Source of the DNA: Chaenocephalus aceratus
Taxonomy: Eukaryota; Chordata; Actinopteri; Perciformes; Channichthyidae
Direction: 5' to 3'
DNA length: 64,000 nt
Assembly (NCBI GenBank): GCA_023974075.1
Contig: JAMFTG010000328.1
Coordinates: forward strand, 62,001 to 126,000
Below the pieces are notes generated by a model that worked only from the letters and a program-made list of their open reading frames with translations, was not told the DNA's origin and did no database searches. Below are positions 11,036 through 22,420 of this stretch, piece by piece (position 1 is the first letter of the stretch; every line of letters starts with the position of its first letter). Made by a program: the position numbers and the translations under genes.

Positions 11036-12060
11036 GTGTATGTAATGAAGATCATTGGGATCACTGGCACTGCACTCTCATGGTTTTCATCCTACCTCAC
11101 AGACAGAAAACAATATGTCCGTCTCAGCACCCACCGGTCAAGCTGCTCCACTGTCTCACATGGTGGTCCTCAGGGGTCAGTATTGGGTCCACTCCTGTTT
11201 ATTATCTACCTACTCCCCCTTGGCACTATCCTCCGTCATCATAATGTCCATTTCCACTGTTAACGCCGGACGATACCCAGGTCTACATTTCCAGCAAACC
11301 CAACACTGCCCTCCCCCAACCTCTCTCACCAACTGCCTCCAGGACATCAGGAGCTGGATGAGCAGGAAACTTCCTAAAACTCAACGGCAGCAAAACCGAA
11401 GCCCTGCTGGTTGGCACCAAAACCACCCTCTCCAAAACCTCATCCTCCCCTGCCTCCAACCTCATCATTGATGGCTACTCCATCCCCTTCTCTGGCCAAG
11501 TTAAGAGCCTTGGTGTCATCCTGGACAGCTCCCTCTCATTTTCACCCTCACATACATAACATCACCCGGACTGCCTTCTTCCACATACGCAACATCTCCA
11601 GACTCCGCCCATCGCTTTCTCAATCAGACACTGAAGTCCTGGACAATGCATTTGCACGTCCCGCATCGACTACGTAACGCCATCCTCTCAGGCATACCCA
11701 CCGAGCTCATCAATAAACTACAAATCATACAGAACTCCGCAGCCCGGATCATCACCGGCACCAAGGCCTCCGAACACATCACCCCCCATCCTCATCCAAC
11801 TCCACTGGCTCCCCGTTCAATCCCGTATCAACTTCAAAAACCTACTGCTCACTTACAAAGCCCTACATAACCTGCCCCCCCCCCCTATCTGGCTGCCCTT
11901 CTTCCTCTCCTCCCTCCGCTCCTCCTCTGCTGACCGTCCCCACCCACGCCTCGTCACCATGGGTGCTCGGGCTTTAGCTGCACTGCTCCCAGACTCTGGA
12001 ACTCCCTCCCCCCGCACATCCGACAGTCAGACACAACCACCATATTCAATCCCATTAAAA
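11036..12060 (+). pseudogene. L2-type reverse transcriptase, C-terminal part, frameshifted
   Basis: Reverse transcriptase of a target-primed non-LTR retrotransposon, the enzyme that copies the LINE RNA at the nicked target. Visible in order: GTALSWFSSYLTDRKQYVRL, then [13 protein letters not shown] (the [13 protein letters not shown] motif with V to G) at about 11160, then a damaged YADDTQVY catalytic box near 11262 where two extra bases shift the frame. After that come [16 protein letters not shown] sequence near 11510, ITRTAFFHIRNISRLRPSL, and QIIQNSAARIITGTK near 11720. At least three frame changes and missing N-terminal endonuclease and fingers make it non-functional. Confidence 0.85.
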
Positions 12061-12251
12061 ACCACCTGTTCAAATCTGCTTACTCACTGTAGTGCTCTCC
12101 ATTATATGTTTCATTTGTGTCCACTTGACTGTCTCCTCCATGATTTCCTGTTTGTGTTTTTATCATGTTCTGTTGCCTAGTAGCGGGTTTTTTTTTTTTA
12201 ACAAATTGTATGGTGTCCTTGGGTGTCATGAAAGGTGCCTACAAATAAAAT

Positions 12252-12309
<58 letters not shown>

Positions 12310-12311
12310 CA
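12252..12311 (+). repeat. (ATT)n tail of the L2 element
   Basis: About 19 trinucleotide units directly after the AATAAA-type signal, as in L2 3' ends. Confidence 0.93.
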
Positions 12312-12512
12312 TAGTGTGGGGTTAAACCCATTTGCATAACCACTGTCTTTACTGATTTAAATGCGGAAACTGGGATTATCATCAGCATTTCGTATGACTT
12401 GACTTGACTTGCTTGACTCTCACCACAGTGACTTGGGACTTGCTTGATACTTGTAGGTCAAGACTTGAGACTTACTCATGACTTGCACATGTAGGACTTA
12501 CTCCTACCTCTG

Positions 12513-12565
12513 GCCATAACTACACAGTAGCTACTGATAATAAAACCCTTGAATCTTGAAGATTT
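12513..12565 (+). mobile_element. right part of the split LINE tail (family T2)
   Basis: Continues the tail at 9740-9938. 'acagtagctactgataataaa' and 'cccttgaatcttgaa' align with 17440-17490. Confidence 0.65.
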
Positions 12566-12654
12566 TATTTATTAATCTCTGAGCAGCAGTAATCTGATTA
12601 TATATTTTTTTTATGTAACTGTAAGGGATTAAAGTTACCTTAAAAAACTGATTA

Positions 12655-12658
12655 GATT

Positions 12659-12728
<70 letters not shown>

Positions 12729-12870
12729 TTGATAGATGGATAGATGGATAGATGGATAGATGGATAGATAGATAGATAGATAGATAGATGGATAGATGGA
12801 TAGATAGATAGATGGATAGATAGATAGATAGATAGATGGATAGATGGATAGATGGATAGATGGATAGATG

Positions 12871-12913
<43 letters not shown>

Positions 12914-12962
12914 GGATAGATAGATAGATAGATATATAGATGGATAGATAGATGGATAGATA
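12655..12962 (+). repeat. (CAGA)n / (GATA)n / (GATG)n compound microsatellite
   Basis: About 19 perfect GACA units followed by about 230 bp of GATA with interspersed GATG units. Open frames of Ile-Tyr-Leu-Ser repeats on the reverse strand are artefacts. Confidence 0.97.
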
Positions 12963-12965
12963 ATT

Positions 12966-14096
12966 AAAATAAAAAGTCCCTTTATATACAATCTGTTACA
13001 TCCCAAGGCTCGATACATGTTAATGAAATGCACGAAGTGAACGCAGGTTGTCTATATGAGTTATTATTGTCATTTATCCGTGTGCACTCATTTGGTTTAT
13101 AAGGAATTGGGGTCAGTTTTCAGGGTGATGGTGTTACTGTGGAGTCAATACTGTCCGCTCACTTAATCAGCACAATACAATACGGTCGGATCATCTGAAA
13201 ACTGCCACTGCAAACACTCCAGAACCATCCATCAGCGCTCAGTGCAAATTAAAAGCTTCCTCCAGACACAGAAGGGATAAACAGAAAGTCTGAGCCTTGC
13301 TACACCACACAGTGTAGCGTGAGAACTTTTTTTTATGCTTACACAAATCCCAGGGACAAAACACGCCCACATCTGTACTTCCTCCTGATGGATGAGCAGT
13401 GTGTACTTCCTCCTGATGGATGAGCAGTGTGTACTTCCTCCTGATGGATGAGCAGTGTGTACTTCCTCCTGATGGATGAGCAGTGTGTACTTCCGTCAGT
13501 TACCTAACACACTGCTGTGTTCTGTAAAAAGCAGGTTTAAGCGCTTTTATGTAACGTGGACATCCAAATCTTTTTAGCTGATAGGCTGCTTCGTGTCCTC
13601 GACTCTGTAATCGCGGTATTACTTAACAAAAACAGGAGCATTTCATATCTGACGTTGGATATTTAAGCTTTTATTTTCAATGGAGCTAACCTAGGACAAA
13701 CGAAGGGACAACAAGGCTTTTGCTCTGGCATAAAACGGATTATTAGATCCTGGAAGTTGTCATGCACTGAGTATAACAAGATCAAAGCATCAAAGAAGGA
13801 AATGAAACAATGAGGTATCAGGAAGTTGTGATCCAAGAGAATTAAACATTGCCTGACGATATCACGGCAATATTAACAGAATCCAATTAACCTCTTGGTG
13901 ATCTAGTGTGAGGACATCATTCTCTCCATCTCATCAGTGAAGTCTACAGGGAAAGTGTTTATGAGCTCCAGTAGTATACAAAGATTTCATTATTATTACT
14001 CTGCTTACACCATGTAATGAGGCTGGCCTATTAAAAAAAGGAGACTACCTCACGATTAATTATTGCAGTTTATCACACCTTTGAATGCTGGGATTT
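12966..14096. other. unassigned apart from the 28-bp repeat at 13375
   Basis: No recognised gene. The sequence looks single-copy within this window. Confidence 0.4.
13375..13494 (+). repeat. 28-bp minisatellite, four perfect units
   Basis: Unit 'gtacttcctcctgatggatg' + 'agcagtgt' starts at 13375, 13403, 13431 and 13459, with a partial fifth. Perfect identity implies a recent expansion. Confidence 0.95.
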
Positions 14097-14211
14097 GCAT
14101 TACACAGAGGTGGGAAGTAGTGGAGTACACATACTTCGTTATACTTAAGTACATTTTTCTGGTATCTTTACACCACTACTTATTTTTCTGACGACTTTGA
14201 CTTGTTACATT

Positions 14212-15540
14212 TTGAACGCAAATACCTGTACTTTCTACTTCTCACATGTTGAACCCAAATACCTGTACTTTCTACTTCTTACATGTTGAACACAAATACC
14301 TGTACTTTCTACTTCTTACATGTTGAACACAAATACCTGTACTTTCTACTTCTTACATGTTGAACACAAATACCTGTACTTTCTACTTCTTACATGTTGA
14401 ACTCAAATACCTGTACTTTCTACTTCTTACATGTTGAACACACATACCTGTACTTTCTACTTCTTACATGTTGAACACAAATACCTGTACTTTCTACTTC
14501 TTACATGTTGAACACAAATACCTGTACTTTCTACTTCTTACATGTTGAACTCAAATACCTGTACTTTCTACTTCTTACATTTGAACACAAATACCTGTAC
14601 TTTCTACTTCTACATGTTGAACTCAAATACCTGTACTTTCTACTTCTTACATGTTGAACACAAATACTGTACTTTCTACTTCTTACATGTTGAACACAAA
14701 TACCTGTACTTTCTACTTCTTACATGTTGAACACAAATACCTGTACTTTCTACTTCTTACATGTTGAACTCAAATACCTGTACTTTCTACTTCTTACATG
14801 TTGAACACAAATACCTGTACTTTCTACTTCTTACATGTTGAACACAAATACCTGTACTTTCTACTTCTTCACATGTTGAACACAAATACCTGTACTTTCT
14901 ACTTCTTACATGTTGAACTCAAATACCTGTACTTTCTACTTCTTACATTTTGAACACAAATACCTGTACTTTCTACTTCTTACATGTTGAACTCAAATAC
15001 CTGTACTTTTACTTCTTACATTTTGAACAAAATACCTGTACTTTCTACTTCTCACATGTTGAACTCAAATACCTGTACTTTCTACTTCTTACATGTTGAA
15101 CTCAAATACCTGTACTTTCTACTTCTTACATGTTGAACTCAAATACCTGTACTTTCTACTTCTCACATGTTGAACCCAAATACCTGTACTTTCTACTTCT
15201 CTCATTTGAACACAAATATCTGTACTTTCTACTTCTTACATGTTGAACTCAAATACCTGTACTTTCTACTTCTTACATGTTGAAACAATACCTGTACTTT
15301 CTACTTCTTACATGTTGAACCCAAATACCTGTACTTTCTACTTCTTACATGTTGAACTCTAATACCTGTACTTTCTACTTCTTACATGTTGAACTCAAAT
15401 ACCTGTACTTTCTACTTCTCACATGTTGAACCCAAATACCTGTACTTTCTACTTCTCACATGTTGAACCCAAATACCTGTACTTTCAACTTCTTATATTT
15501 TGAACTCGAATACCTGTACTTTCTACTTCTTATATTTTCA
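14212..15540 (+). repeat. 37-bp minisatellite inside family A copy 2 (about 36 units)
   Basis: Same unit as 6308-7072. Units between about 14575 and 15310 show repeated one- and two-base losses or gains ('acatttgaac', 'aatactgta', 'tgaaacaata') that are rare at the array edges. Confidence 0.96.
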
Positions 15541-15616
15541 AAACAGATTTGTTACTTTAGTTTTAACTGTGTTTGGTGGCGCGACCATTATTATTTAGAG
15601 TCATTGCGTGCCTATT

Positions 15617-16019
15617 GAGGCTGGAGGCCCATCTGTGAGACTCCACTAGCACCCGCACCCCCCCCCCCCCCCGCACTCCAAACGCGGCGCACATACAGTG
15701 TAAGCGCGCCACAATTTCGCCGAGTTGCGAGGCTCCACTATCACCTCCCCCCAGCGCGTCACATTTTCGCTGCTAAAAGAGTGTGTGTGAGGAGCTCCAC
15801 GGATTGGTCTATTTGGACCAATGGGCCCAGGAAGAAAAAGAGAAATGTCCAACGAGGCGTTCTGGGGCAGCACAGGCAGGTATTTTCTGTGTTAGAGTTG
15901 TACTCGCTACAGGGTGTACTTTGAGGGTTTGTGACTCTGCAGACCGTTTACATGCAGAACAACCTTCATAAAACACAAGGGGACGGGTGATAACCGGAAA
16001 AGCATGACATGGGACCTTT
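15617..16019 (-). mobile_element. foreign GC-rich segment with a MITE-like terminus inside family A copy 2
   Basis: Other family A copies have 'cctattggttggaacacg' at this place. Here the sequence changes after 'cctattg' to a GC-rich segment with an 18-C tract (15657-15674). It ends in 'gcatgacatgggaccttta', the reverse of a terminus starting TAAAGGTCCCATGTCATGC. It also has 'gcagaccgtttacatgca', shared with the family M MITE copies near 62670 and 16812. The left boundary is abrupt but lacks a clear TSD, so replacement by recombination is as likely as insertion. Confidence 0.5.
15657..15674 (+). repeat. poly(C) tract
   Basis: Eighteen consecutive C (the reverse strand is poly(G)). The length is unreliable in any assembly. 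Confidence 0.9.
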
Positions 16020-16223
16020 AATATAAGGGGAGGTCAGCTACTCTTTAAAACAGCTGCTAGTTATGGGTACTTTTTACTTAAGTACATTTCGAAGCCCATA
16101 CTTCTTTACTTTTACTTGAGTAAAGACGTTTAGTCAGTACTTCTACTTTTACCAGAGTATTTTTAAACACGAGTATCTGTACTTCTACTTGAGTAAAGGA
16201 TGAGTGTACTTTTGTCATCTCTG

Positions 16224-17333
16224 GCATTGCAGGAGAAGCTTTGTTTCCAATTGGGCCGCTGTGTTGAGCTGTGAATACACAGGCTTTGCTCGATAGGCTA
16301 AAGGAAGCACTTCACACTGCTTTCATGGCCTATATCTCCTTATCCCCCAGGAGCAGATCAAGGAATGGAAAAACAAACACAGGGCTTGTTACACATGAAC
16401 ATAATCACGAACATGGCCCGTCTGGCTCTACAGATCCTGAAGGAAAGGGGATCAAACTGGATGGGAATACTGAACAAAAACAGCATGTGGCAAGGTCTCA
16501 ACCGCTGATTCTACTTTAGTCTATACATTTGCTTCAAAAGAAAACGTTATTGCCGCATGGAGTGGGAAAATCCTTTGGGCTTTGTACCAACATTGTATAA
16601 AACTGTGAAATCTTGAGCCAAAATCAAGCTTTTCAATGTAATCCTTATTGGTGGATTTATCTGTTCAGACGTGTGCAGAGAGTTCATCAACGATCCACTC
16701 AGTGTGGGTGACGGGTACTTACAAGAAAGACAAAAGCAGAGGATATTGAAGAAGACTTATTATGCTTGTTGGGTTTTCCCTTTCCTGTAGTGTGATATAC
16801 AGTATAGGTTTTAGTGCATGTAAATGGTCTGCAAAGGCTAAAATCCCTATATTCCCTCCAAAGGGAATTTGGCTTCTATTGGCCGACTGAAAACAAAGCG
16901 GTATCACAGATATTGTTGTCTTCTCTCCAACCCAACATAGCTTTCCCTTAAGTTATGTGAACAACAGACATGTCAGAATAAACCAATGACATGACAACCA
17001 AAAAGAAAATGTAGGCAGTAAGTAATCCATCCAAGCGTGATGTGAATGTATTCAGAACAGACTATAGCATCAAGCATAAGGCAGACTTATCTTTTACTCA
17101 ATTCCTTATTTGCAGAAAGGATATTGTTCTGCTTTTCCAACCCCCCAGTCGTACTGAGGGTGTGTGTGTTGTGTTGGAAAAGTCAATGATAACCTTATTT
17201 CGTTCAGGGGTGAAATAACAAAAGGGAATTCAGCTTTTTATTAAATCCATTTATTTCTAATAGCCTTCCATTATCACCATGTCTAACATAGATATCAATA
17301 CTGCTGATGCTTGAACCCTGTTTAGACACTCAA
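16224..17333. other. mostly unassigned; contains a family M MITE end at 16750-16880
   Basis: 'ttattatgcttgttgggttt', 'gttttagtgcatgtaaatgg' and 'tctgcaaaggctaaaatccc' (about 16755-16850) match the family M copy at 31364-32262. No gene is recognised in the rest. Confidence 0.5.
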
Positions 17334-17490
17334 TATGTATTCTTGTAATATTTCTAATATATTCTTTTATTTGTATTTACTATTTTATCTGTTTTATTGT
17401 GTTGCACTGTTGGAGGAGCCTGTGACCTACATTGTCATATCTATACTGTAGCTATGTACACATGACAATAACAGCCTTGAATCTTGAATG
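17334..17490 (+). mobile_element. LINE-type 3' tail (family T2), uninterrupted copy
   Basis: Contains 'gcactgttggaggagcctgt' and ends 'catgacaataacagccttga'. It is the intact counterpart of the tail split by the hAT at 9939-12512, which makes it useful as the empty-site reference. Confidence 0.65.
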
Positions 17491-18370
17491 TGGTAAATTA
17501 CTCTATTTATTACTTCTAAAAACAGCTCCCAAGTCTTTGCCTTTATACAGAGACATGTTTACCGTGTAAGTAAAACGTGTCTATCATTTACTGTTCTCCA
17601 CTGCATCCCCCTGATTGGCACAGAAACAAAGCAGTTAAATGCACATTGTCTTCTGTTAGCCCTGGGCCATTTTAGCGCAGGTGTGGTGGTTTCGTACCCT
17701 GTGAAGCCACATAGCCTCAGGCCGCCTCAGCCCTATTAACCTTGGCATGCTCCTTCTCACAAAATAAACTGGGTTTCTCCAAGCCGTGTAACATTACAGC
17801 TCGAATGGTTTAATAAAAAAGGAGGCCAGAAGAATAAAGAAGTTCAGGATCAAGCTGCTGACAGAACAGATTACATTTCATTCGGCTGGCACGATCCAAA
17901 GCAACCTACAATAATAATTAATACATCTGAAGAAGGAGTTCAAAGACGGCACGTGTAAAGTGCAGAAATGTTCCAATAATTACACGTTTAATCCAATATG
18001 GCCGATTTCCTGTTGGGTTTATGATTTTTTGCCAAGAGGCTTTTTTGTCCGTCTCTCCATGCTACATATGCCTTCTGAATTTTAGATGTGTAGGTGAAAC
18101 GTAACTGAGGCATTTTCCTTCTCACAGATTGTTGGCTGGGTATAAAAAAAAATGCGGGTTTATCCGAGCCGTGTACTATTACAGCTGGAATGTTTTTTTT
18201 TAAAAAGGAGGCCAGAGGAATAAAGAAGTTCAGGATCAAGCTGCTGACAGAACAGATTACATTTCATTTGGCTGACACTATCCAAAGCAACCTACAATAA
18301 TGATCAATTATTCTGAAGAAGGAGTTCACATACGGCACGTGTAAAGTGCAGAAATGTTCCAATAATTACA

Positions 18371-19037
18371 TTACATTACATTGCATTACGTTACATTGCA
18401 TTTAGCTGACGCTTTTATCCAAAGCAACATACAATAAGTGCGTTCGACCAACAAAATACAAACTTGAAGAAAACAGAATCATAAAAGTACATCAGGCTCC
18501 ATAGAGCAAAAACATTTCAAGTGCTACTCAACTGGCTTTAGAGAGCCAGTCCTTTATTAGTATATACGTGCTTTGTTAATAGTTCTATCGCTCGAGGTGG
18601 AGTCGAAAGAGATGAGTTTTCAGTCTGGAAGGTGTGTGAGCTTTCTGCCATCCTGATGTCAATGGGAGCTCATTCCACCATCTTGGAGCCAGGATAGCAA
18701 ACCCACGTGTTTTGCTGATGGGAACTTGGGTCCCCCTCGCAGCGAGGGTGCAGCGAGTCGTTTGGTTGATGCAGAGCGGAGTGCACGTGCTGGGGTGTAC
18801 GGTTTAACCATGTCCTGGATGTAGGAAGGGCCAGATCCATTCGCAGCATGGTACGCAAGCACCATTGTCTTGAAGTGGATTCTAGCAGTTACCGGAAGCC
18901 AGTGGAGGGAGCGGAGGAGCGGAGTGGTGTGGGAGAATTTAGGAAGGTTGAAGACCAGACGAGCCACTGCATTCTGGATGAGCTGCAGAGGTCGGATGGC
19001 ACATGCAGGTAGACCAGCCAGGAGGGAGTTGCAGTTA
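18371..19037 (-). mobile_element. 5'-truncated LINE (family R) inserted in the tandem duplication
   Basis: Reads on the reverse strand. Its 3' end is at the left, with (ATTAC)n-like repeats and 'tttagctgacgcttttatcc', the tail type also seen at 34166, 44978 and 46229. The flanks 'aattaca' (18364-18370) and 'aatgaca' (19038-19044) look like a 7-bp TSD with one mismatch. Comparison with copy 1 of the duplication (17985-17995) confirms the empty site. Confidence 0.82.
18659..19037 (-). pseudogene. C-terminal reverse transcriptase fragment of LINE family R
   Basis: About 125 residues that begin NSLLAGLPACAIRPLQLIQN and continue LRSLHWLPVTARIHFK, the conserved thumb/C-terminal region of L2-like LINE reverse transcriptases. 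An open frame persists here, but the polymerase core and endonuclease are missing. The same protein segment recurs at 33500-33870 and 44330-44720. Confidence 0.85.
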
Positions 19038-19324
19038 AATGACACGTTAAATCCAATATGGCCGATTTCCTATTGGGTTTTTGATATTATGCCAAGAGGC
19101 TTTTTTGTGCGCCTCACCATGCTACATATGCCTACCCAATTTTAGATGTGTAGGTGAAACGTAAGCGAGGCGCTGCCTTAAAGCAACTTTGGACAGGGCG
19201 CGATACTGTATAGTCTTTTGCCAACAACCGAAAACGAGACACCGAAAAGACAACCTTTTTTGACAAGTTTGCAGACTATATGTTTTGGATAGAAAAGGGT
19301 TGCAATTTGATCATATCAACATTA

Positions 19325-19937
19325 CGGCCCCTACACACGGCGGCGTGCGTTGCCGCTTGGCGGTGGGCGTGTCTTGAGCTTGGGGAATCAACCGAGCAGC
19401 CCGACCAACAACCAATCACATGAATGTCCCGCCCCGGACATACGAAGCAAAGCATTCATGCTACATCCATGCTGGCTAAATATACTGTCTATGCTTGCTA
19501 GCTGTCCATTCAAACGAAGTACACTGGATATAAACTCCCCAAACAAGCGAAAACCTACCAGTTTCCCCCACTGTCTCTGCCACCTCCCCCCATGCCTGGC
19601 TCCTCCGGTTTGTATCCCTGTATGTTCCCTACCGCCACGATCATTTTCTCCTCCTTTTGTTGACATATGGGAAATAACTGCGGTCTGGCTCTCCCAACAT
19701 ACCCGGTTTGATTGGCTACTGCTTGTACTGTCAGATTTACATACGAGGGATTTGATTGGCTGACGCCTCCGTCGAGGCGGCAAAAGTAGAACATTGCTCT
19801 ACTTTTGCAGCGAGCACCTCGAGAGAAGCTACGCTTTGCTCCCACAATGCAGTTCGGCGAATCGTGACGTCACCCCATTCAAAGTGAATGGGCAGAAGCG
19901 TTGAAGCGGCAACGCACGCCGCCGTGTGTAGGGGCCG
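19325..19937 (-). mobile_element. PIF/Harbinger-type element, copy 1 (613 bp)
   Basis: Terminal inverted repeats of more than 30 bp begin CGGCCCCTACACACGGCGGC on both ends. The flanks are TTA (19322-19324) and TTA (19938-19940), the 3-bp TSD typical of PIF/Harbinger. The interior, read on the reverse strand, matches the element at 56874-57486. It includes 'gaggtggcagagacagtggg' and 'ggtaggttttcgc', a remnant of a MADF-type DNA-binding exon. No transposase is present. Confidence 0.83.
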
Positions 19938-19940
19938 TTA

Positions 19941-20754
19941 GCATCTAGAGTCTTTGAATCCTGGTTTGCTATACACACACATACTGCAGAAACAGAGCTA
20001 CAATAGCATTTATTTAGCGTTACGTTCCTGGTGAATACAAGATTGATATCCGTCTCTTTAATGGCAAAAGGTTTGACTATTATTATGAGCTAGTTTTTAA
20101 CTGTCTGCTGTTTGGTTCTGGGAAACATACAAGGTGTACAAAGTTTGTGTGCTAAAGAAAAGTCTCCTGCTGGGGCTGGGAACAAATTGATACGAGCTGG
20201 ATATGTGGAAAATAACAATGGGATAAAAGAGGGTAAACAGCTGGCCATGACCTCAATCACAACATGTTGAATTGCATGAATGTCGGTTGCAAAGATAAAG
20301 CAACAATGTTCTCCTAATAGTGTAAGAATTGGAGCAGCATATTGAGTCTGGTGAAAAGAAAATTCAAGGATAACTTTGTATATAATTGAGTTCCTTCACC
20401 TCAACATGTAGAAAAAAAAACGTTGGAGGTTTTGGAAAGCATTTGACTGCAGGTCATATCCACATGCATTATAACTGAGCATTGGCATTTTACCTTCCCA
20501 ACAACGGCAACAAACTAAATTAGAGTTTGTTACTCGGGGCTCTCATTAAATTGCCATGAAGAGGCCGCAGGAGTCTTGGAGAGCTTCATGTGAAAGCAAT
20601 AAAAAGGAGAATGTCAACATCAAAATAAGGGAATAGGGAGCAGCCTCATTTCCATTCAGTGCATAACCGGACAGATTGTATTTTGGAGGAATGTCAAAAC
20701 TGAAAATGTGATTATATAAACTGGAAACGTTGCATGGGACGTAACATTTAGGAC
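19941..20754. other. no recognised feature
   Basis: Single-copy in this window, with no domain or repeat recognised. Confidence 0.4.
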
Positions 20755-21040
20755 TGGCAGTGAAGCAATTGATCAAACCAAATATAGCAATGCATTTAAG
20801 ATAAAGGTAAGCTAAGGGAAATGTGTATAGTTGTAAATACCATTAGAGCGAAGAACTTAATTCCCCCTGGGATTAATCTTAATGTTTTGATTTGAAGAGC
20901 TTGGCAGTGAAGCAATTGATCAAACCAAATCTAGCAATGCATTTAAAATAAAGGTAAGCTGTCATAAGGGCCATGTGGTAAATACCATCAGAGTGAATAA
21001 CTTAATTCCCCTTGGGATTAATCTTAATGTTTTGATTCCA
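20755..21040. repeat. 147-bp tandem duplication
   Basis: 'tggcagtgaagcaattgatc' starts at 20755 and 20902. Both copies also contain 'gggattaatcttaatgtttt'. The copies differ by about a dozen substitutions and small indels. Confidence 0.9.
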
Positions 21041-22100
21041 TTTTCTATTTACTTTACTTAGATTCATGCATTTCTCCATTGAAGAGCACAGCCTTTCTTT
21101 ATCTAATCTAGCTGTATAAAGACATGCACCATTGTACCAGACTACAGTGTACTAAAACGCTAGTTTTCGGGGATAACTGTGGCAGATAGATTTAGCAATG
21201 TTCTATCTTCCGTGTCCAATAGACAAAGGAGTAATTTCGCTGACAGCAGAGTTACTTAGTCCACACTGAACTTGAAGCTTTACTCTGAACCCATCAGTAC
21301 GCTGTCTACAGTTTCCATCAAATGGTGTTGTCCAGAAGCTCTCAGGGAAACTGCAGGCACAAGTTAGAGTGGGGTTGCTGTCAATTTGTCAAGAAATCAG
21401 GTCCTATGTCTTTTCCTAAACACTATTCCTTAACTTCAGGGGAAAACATCATGGGGATAAGGAACGATGTGAAGGAGAATTCTTCTGGAATTGGGAAAAG
21501 AGACAGCAGTGCTTAGAAAAAACGCATTTAAAGAACGAAGAACGTGATGACGATGCACCAGTGGATATACGTTTGTTGTGGGAAGACTACAATAATGATA
21601 CTTTCCCCCAATAATCACGAATAAATAAAACTTTCTGCAATATATCAACAACTTGTACTGCCTACATATCTATGACTGTGCATATTACCATTCAAACATG
21701 TTGAAAGAAAGATACAGAAGCTCCACACAACTCCGTCAACACCTTGAGACTTTATCTGATCATTTCACAGTAATCAGCGTAACGTTCATATTTCCCCTTT
21801 AGGTTTAATATCATTTTGAAAGTTTGAACGTATAAGCACTTTGCCAATAAGGCACACGTTGTAAAATGCTTAATAAGCATCGTAACTTATATGATATGTA
21901 TTTCTCGGTCACGATCTGTTTTAAATCGGCCGAAGTGTTGTGTCATGTTAAAAGTTGCGGCCGCAAGGTATTGTAGGGGAGCATTTCCTCCTTTCCTTTC
22001 CTTTTCCAGCATATGCTAAGAAAAAGGAGATAATAAAGCAAGCATGGAGCTCCGTTGCTAAGATATAGAGAATTCGTACAGCTCTCATCATGGCTGACAC
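21041..22100. other. no recognised feature
   Basis: AT-rich, with short unlinked open frames and no repeat match seen. Confidence 0.4.
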
Positions 22101-22103
22101 TTA

Positions 22104-22420
22104 AGTAGATAAGTAGATACTTTATTGATCCCAATTTGGGAAATTTTTCGTTGCAGAAGCAGAAATGTGTTCAGACTTTATAATACAATACTTAGAATAC
22201 CTAACAAAGTGGAAAAGATAATTAAAAATAAAATGAAAAATATGATATCAAATATAAACAAAACAATATAAAATATTCTGGATAATTAAAATTAAAAGTA
22301 AAAAACGACAGGATCCAAAAGACTGCAGGTCTTCTATGAGAAAGGAGAAACTCAACTATGTAGCAGCGAGTTCTGTGCAGGAGGTGTTGAAAAGTACGTC
22401 CCTGTTAGAAACCTCCTAAA
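22104..22420 (-). mobile_element. reverse LINE 3' end (family T1)
   Basis: 'agatactttattgatcccaa' then 'tttgggaaatttttcgttgc' is the reverse of the tail at 1560-1746. The A-rich stretch that follows and 'gactgcaggtcttctatgag' are probably the 3' UTR; the far boundary is approximate. Confidence 0.65.

Larger units (their letters stand above)
11030..12311 (+). mobile_element. 5'-truncated L2-type LINE inserted in the hAT element
   Basis: Starts inside the reverse transcriptase domain and ends with 'gtgtccttgggtgtcatgaa', 'acaaataaaatg' and (ATT)n, a typical L2 3' end. A reverse copy of the same 3' end is at 32425-32625. Flanking DNA is hAT interior, so the L2 arrived after the hAT. Confidence 0.82.
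9939..12512 (+). mobile_element. degenerate autonomous-type hAT transposon with an L2 LINE inside
   Basis: The left end is CAGAGTTGGGGACTCGAGTC. The right end reads CAGAGGTAGGAGTAAGTC on the reverse strand, so these are imperfect terminal inverted repeats starting CAGAG. Subterminal regions are rich in 'acttga' repeats on both sides. The flanks are 'gccaaac' (9932-9938) and 'gccataac' (12513-12520), an 8-bp TSD with one base lost, and they rejoin a LINE tail that is contiguous at 17334. A BED-type zinc-finger exon lies at 10197-10371. No transposase catalytic domain is visible, and about 1.28 kb of the interior is a later L2 insertion. Confidence 0.8.
14105..16223 (+). mobile_element. family A hAT-like non-autonomous element, copy 2 (complete)
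   Basis: The left end is CAGAGGTGGGAAGTAGTGG and the right end TTTTGTCATCTCTG, so the two ends form short inverted repeats (CAGAG...CTCTG). Flanks are gcattaca (14097-14104) and gcattgca (16224-16231), an 8-bp TSD with one mismatch, which supports hAT superfamily membership. About 63% of the element is a 37-bp minisatellite. Its right-hand unique region is partly replaced (15617-16019) by different sequence. It has no coding capacity. Confidence 0.85.
17757..19176. repeat. tandem duplication of about 386 bp, second copy split by a LINE
   Basis: 'ggaggccaga' occurs at 17821 and 18207. 'cagattacatttcatt' and 'gcacgtgtaaagtgcagaaa' also recur at the same spacing. The end of copy 2 ('ccaatatggccgatttcct') resumes at 19053 after the insertion 18371-19037. 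The copies differ by scattered substitutions. The 'gctgacactatccaaagcaa' segment within the unit resembles a fish LINE tail, so the unit itself is partly repeat-derived. Confidence 0.85.

Noticed and set aside
12635..13033. Reverse open frame of Ile-Tyr-Leu-Ser repeats
   Set aside because: Translation of GATA/GACA microsatellite.
19350..19845. Overlapping 137- and 131-codon frames
   Set aside because: Lie entirely within the Harbinger-type element; only the MADF remnant has meaning and it is frameshifted.
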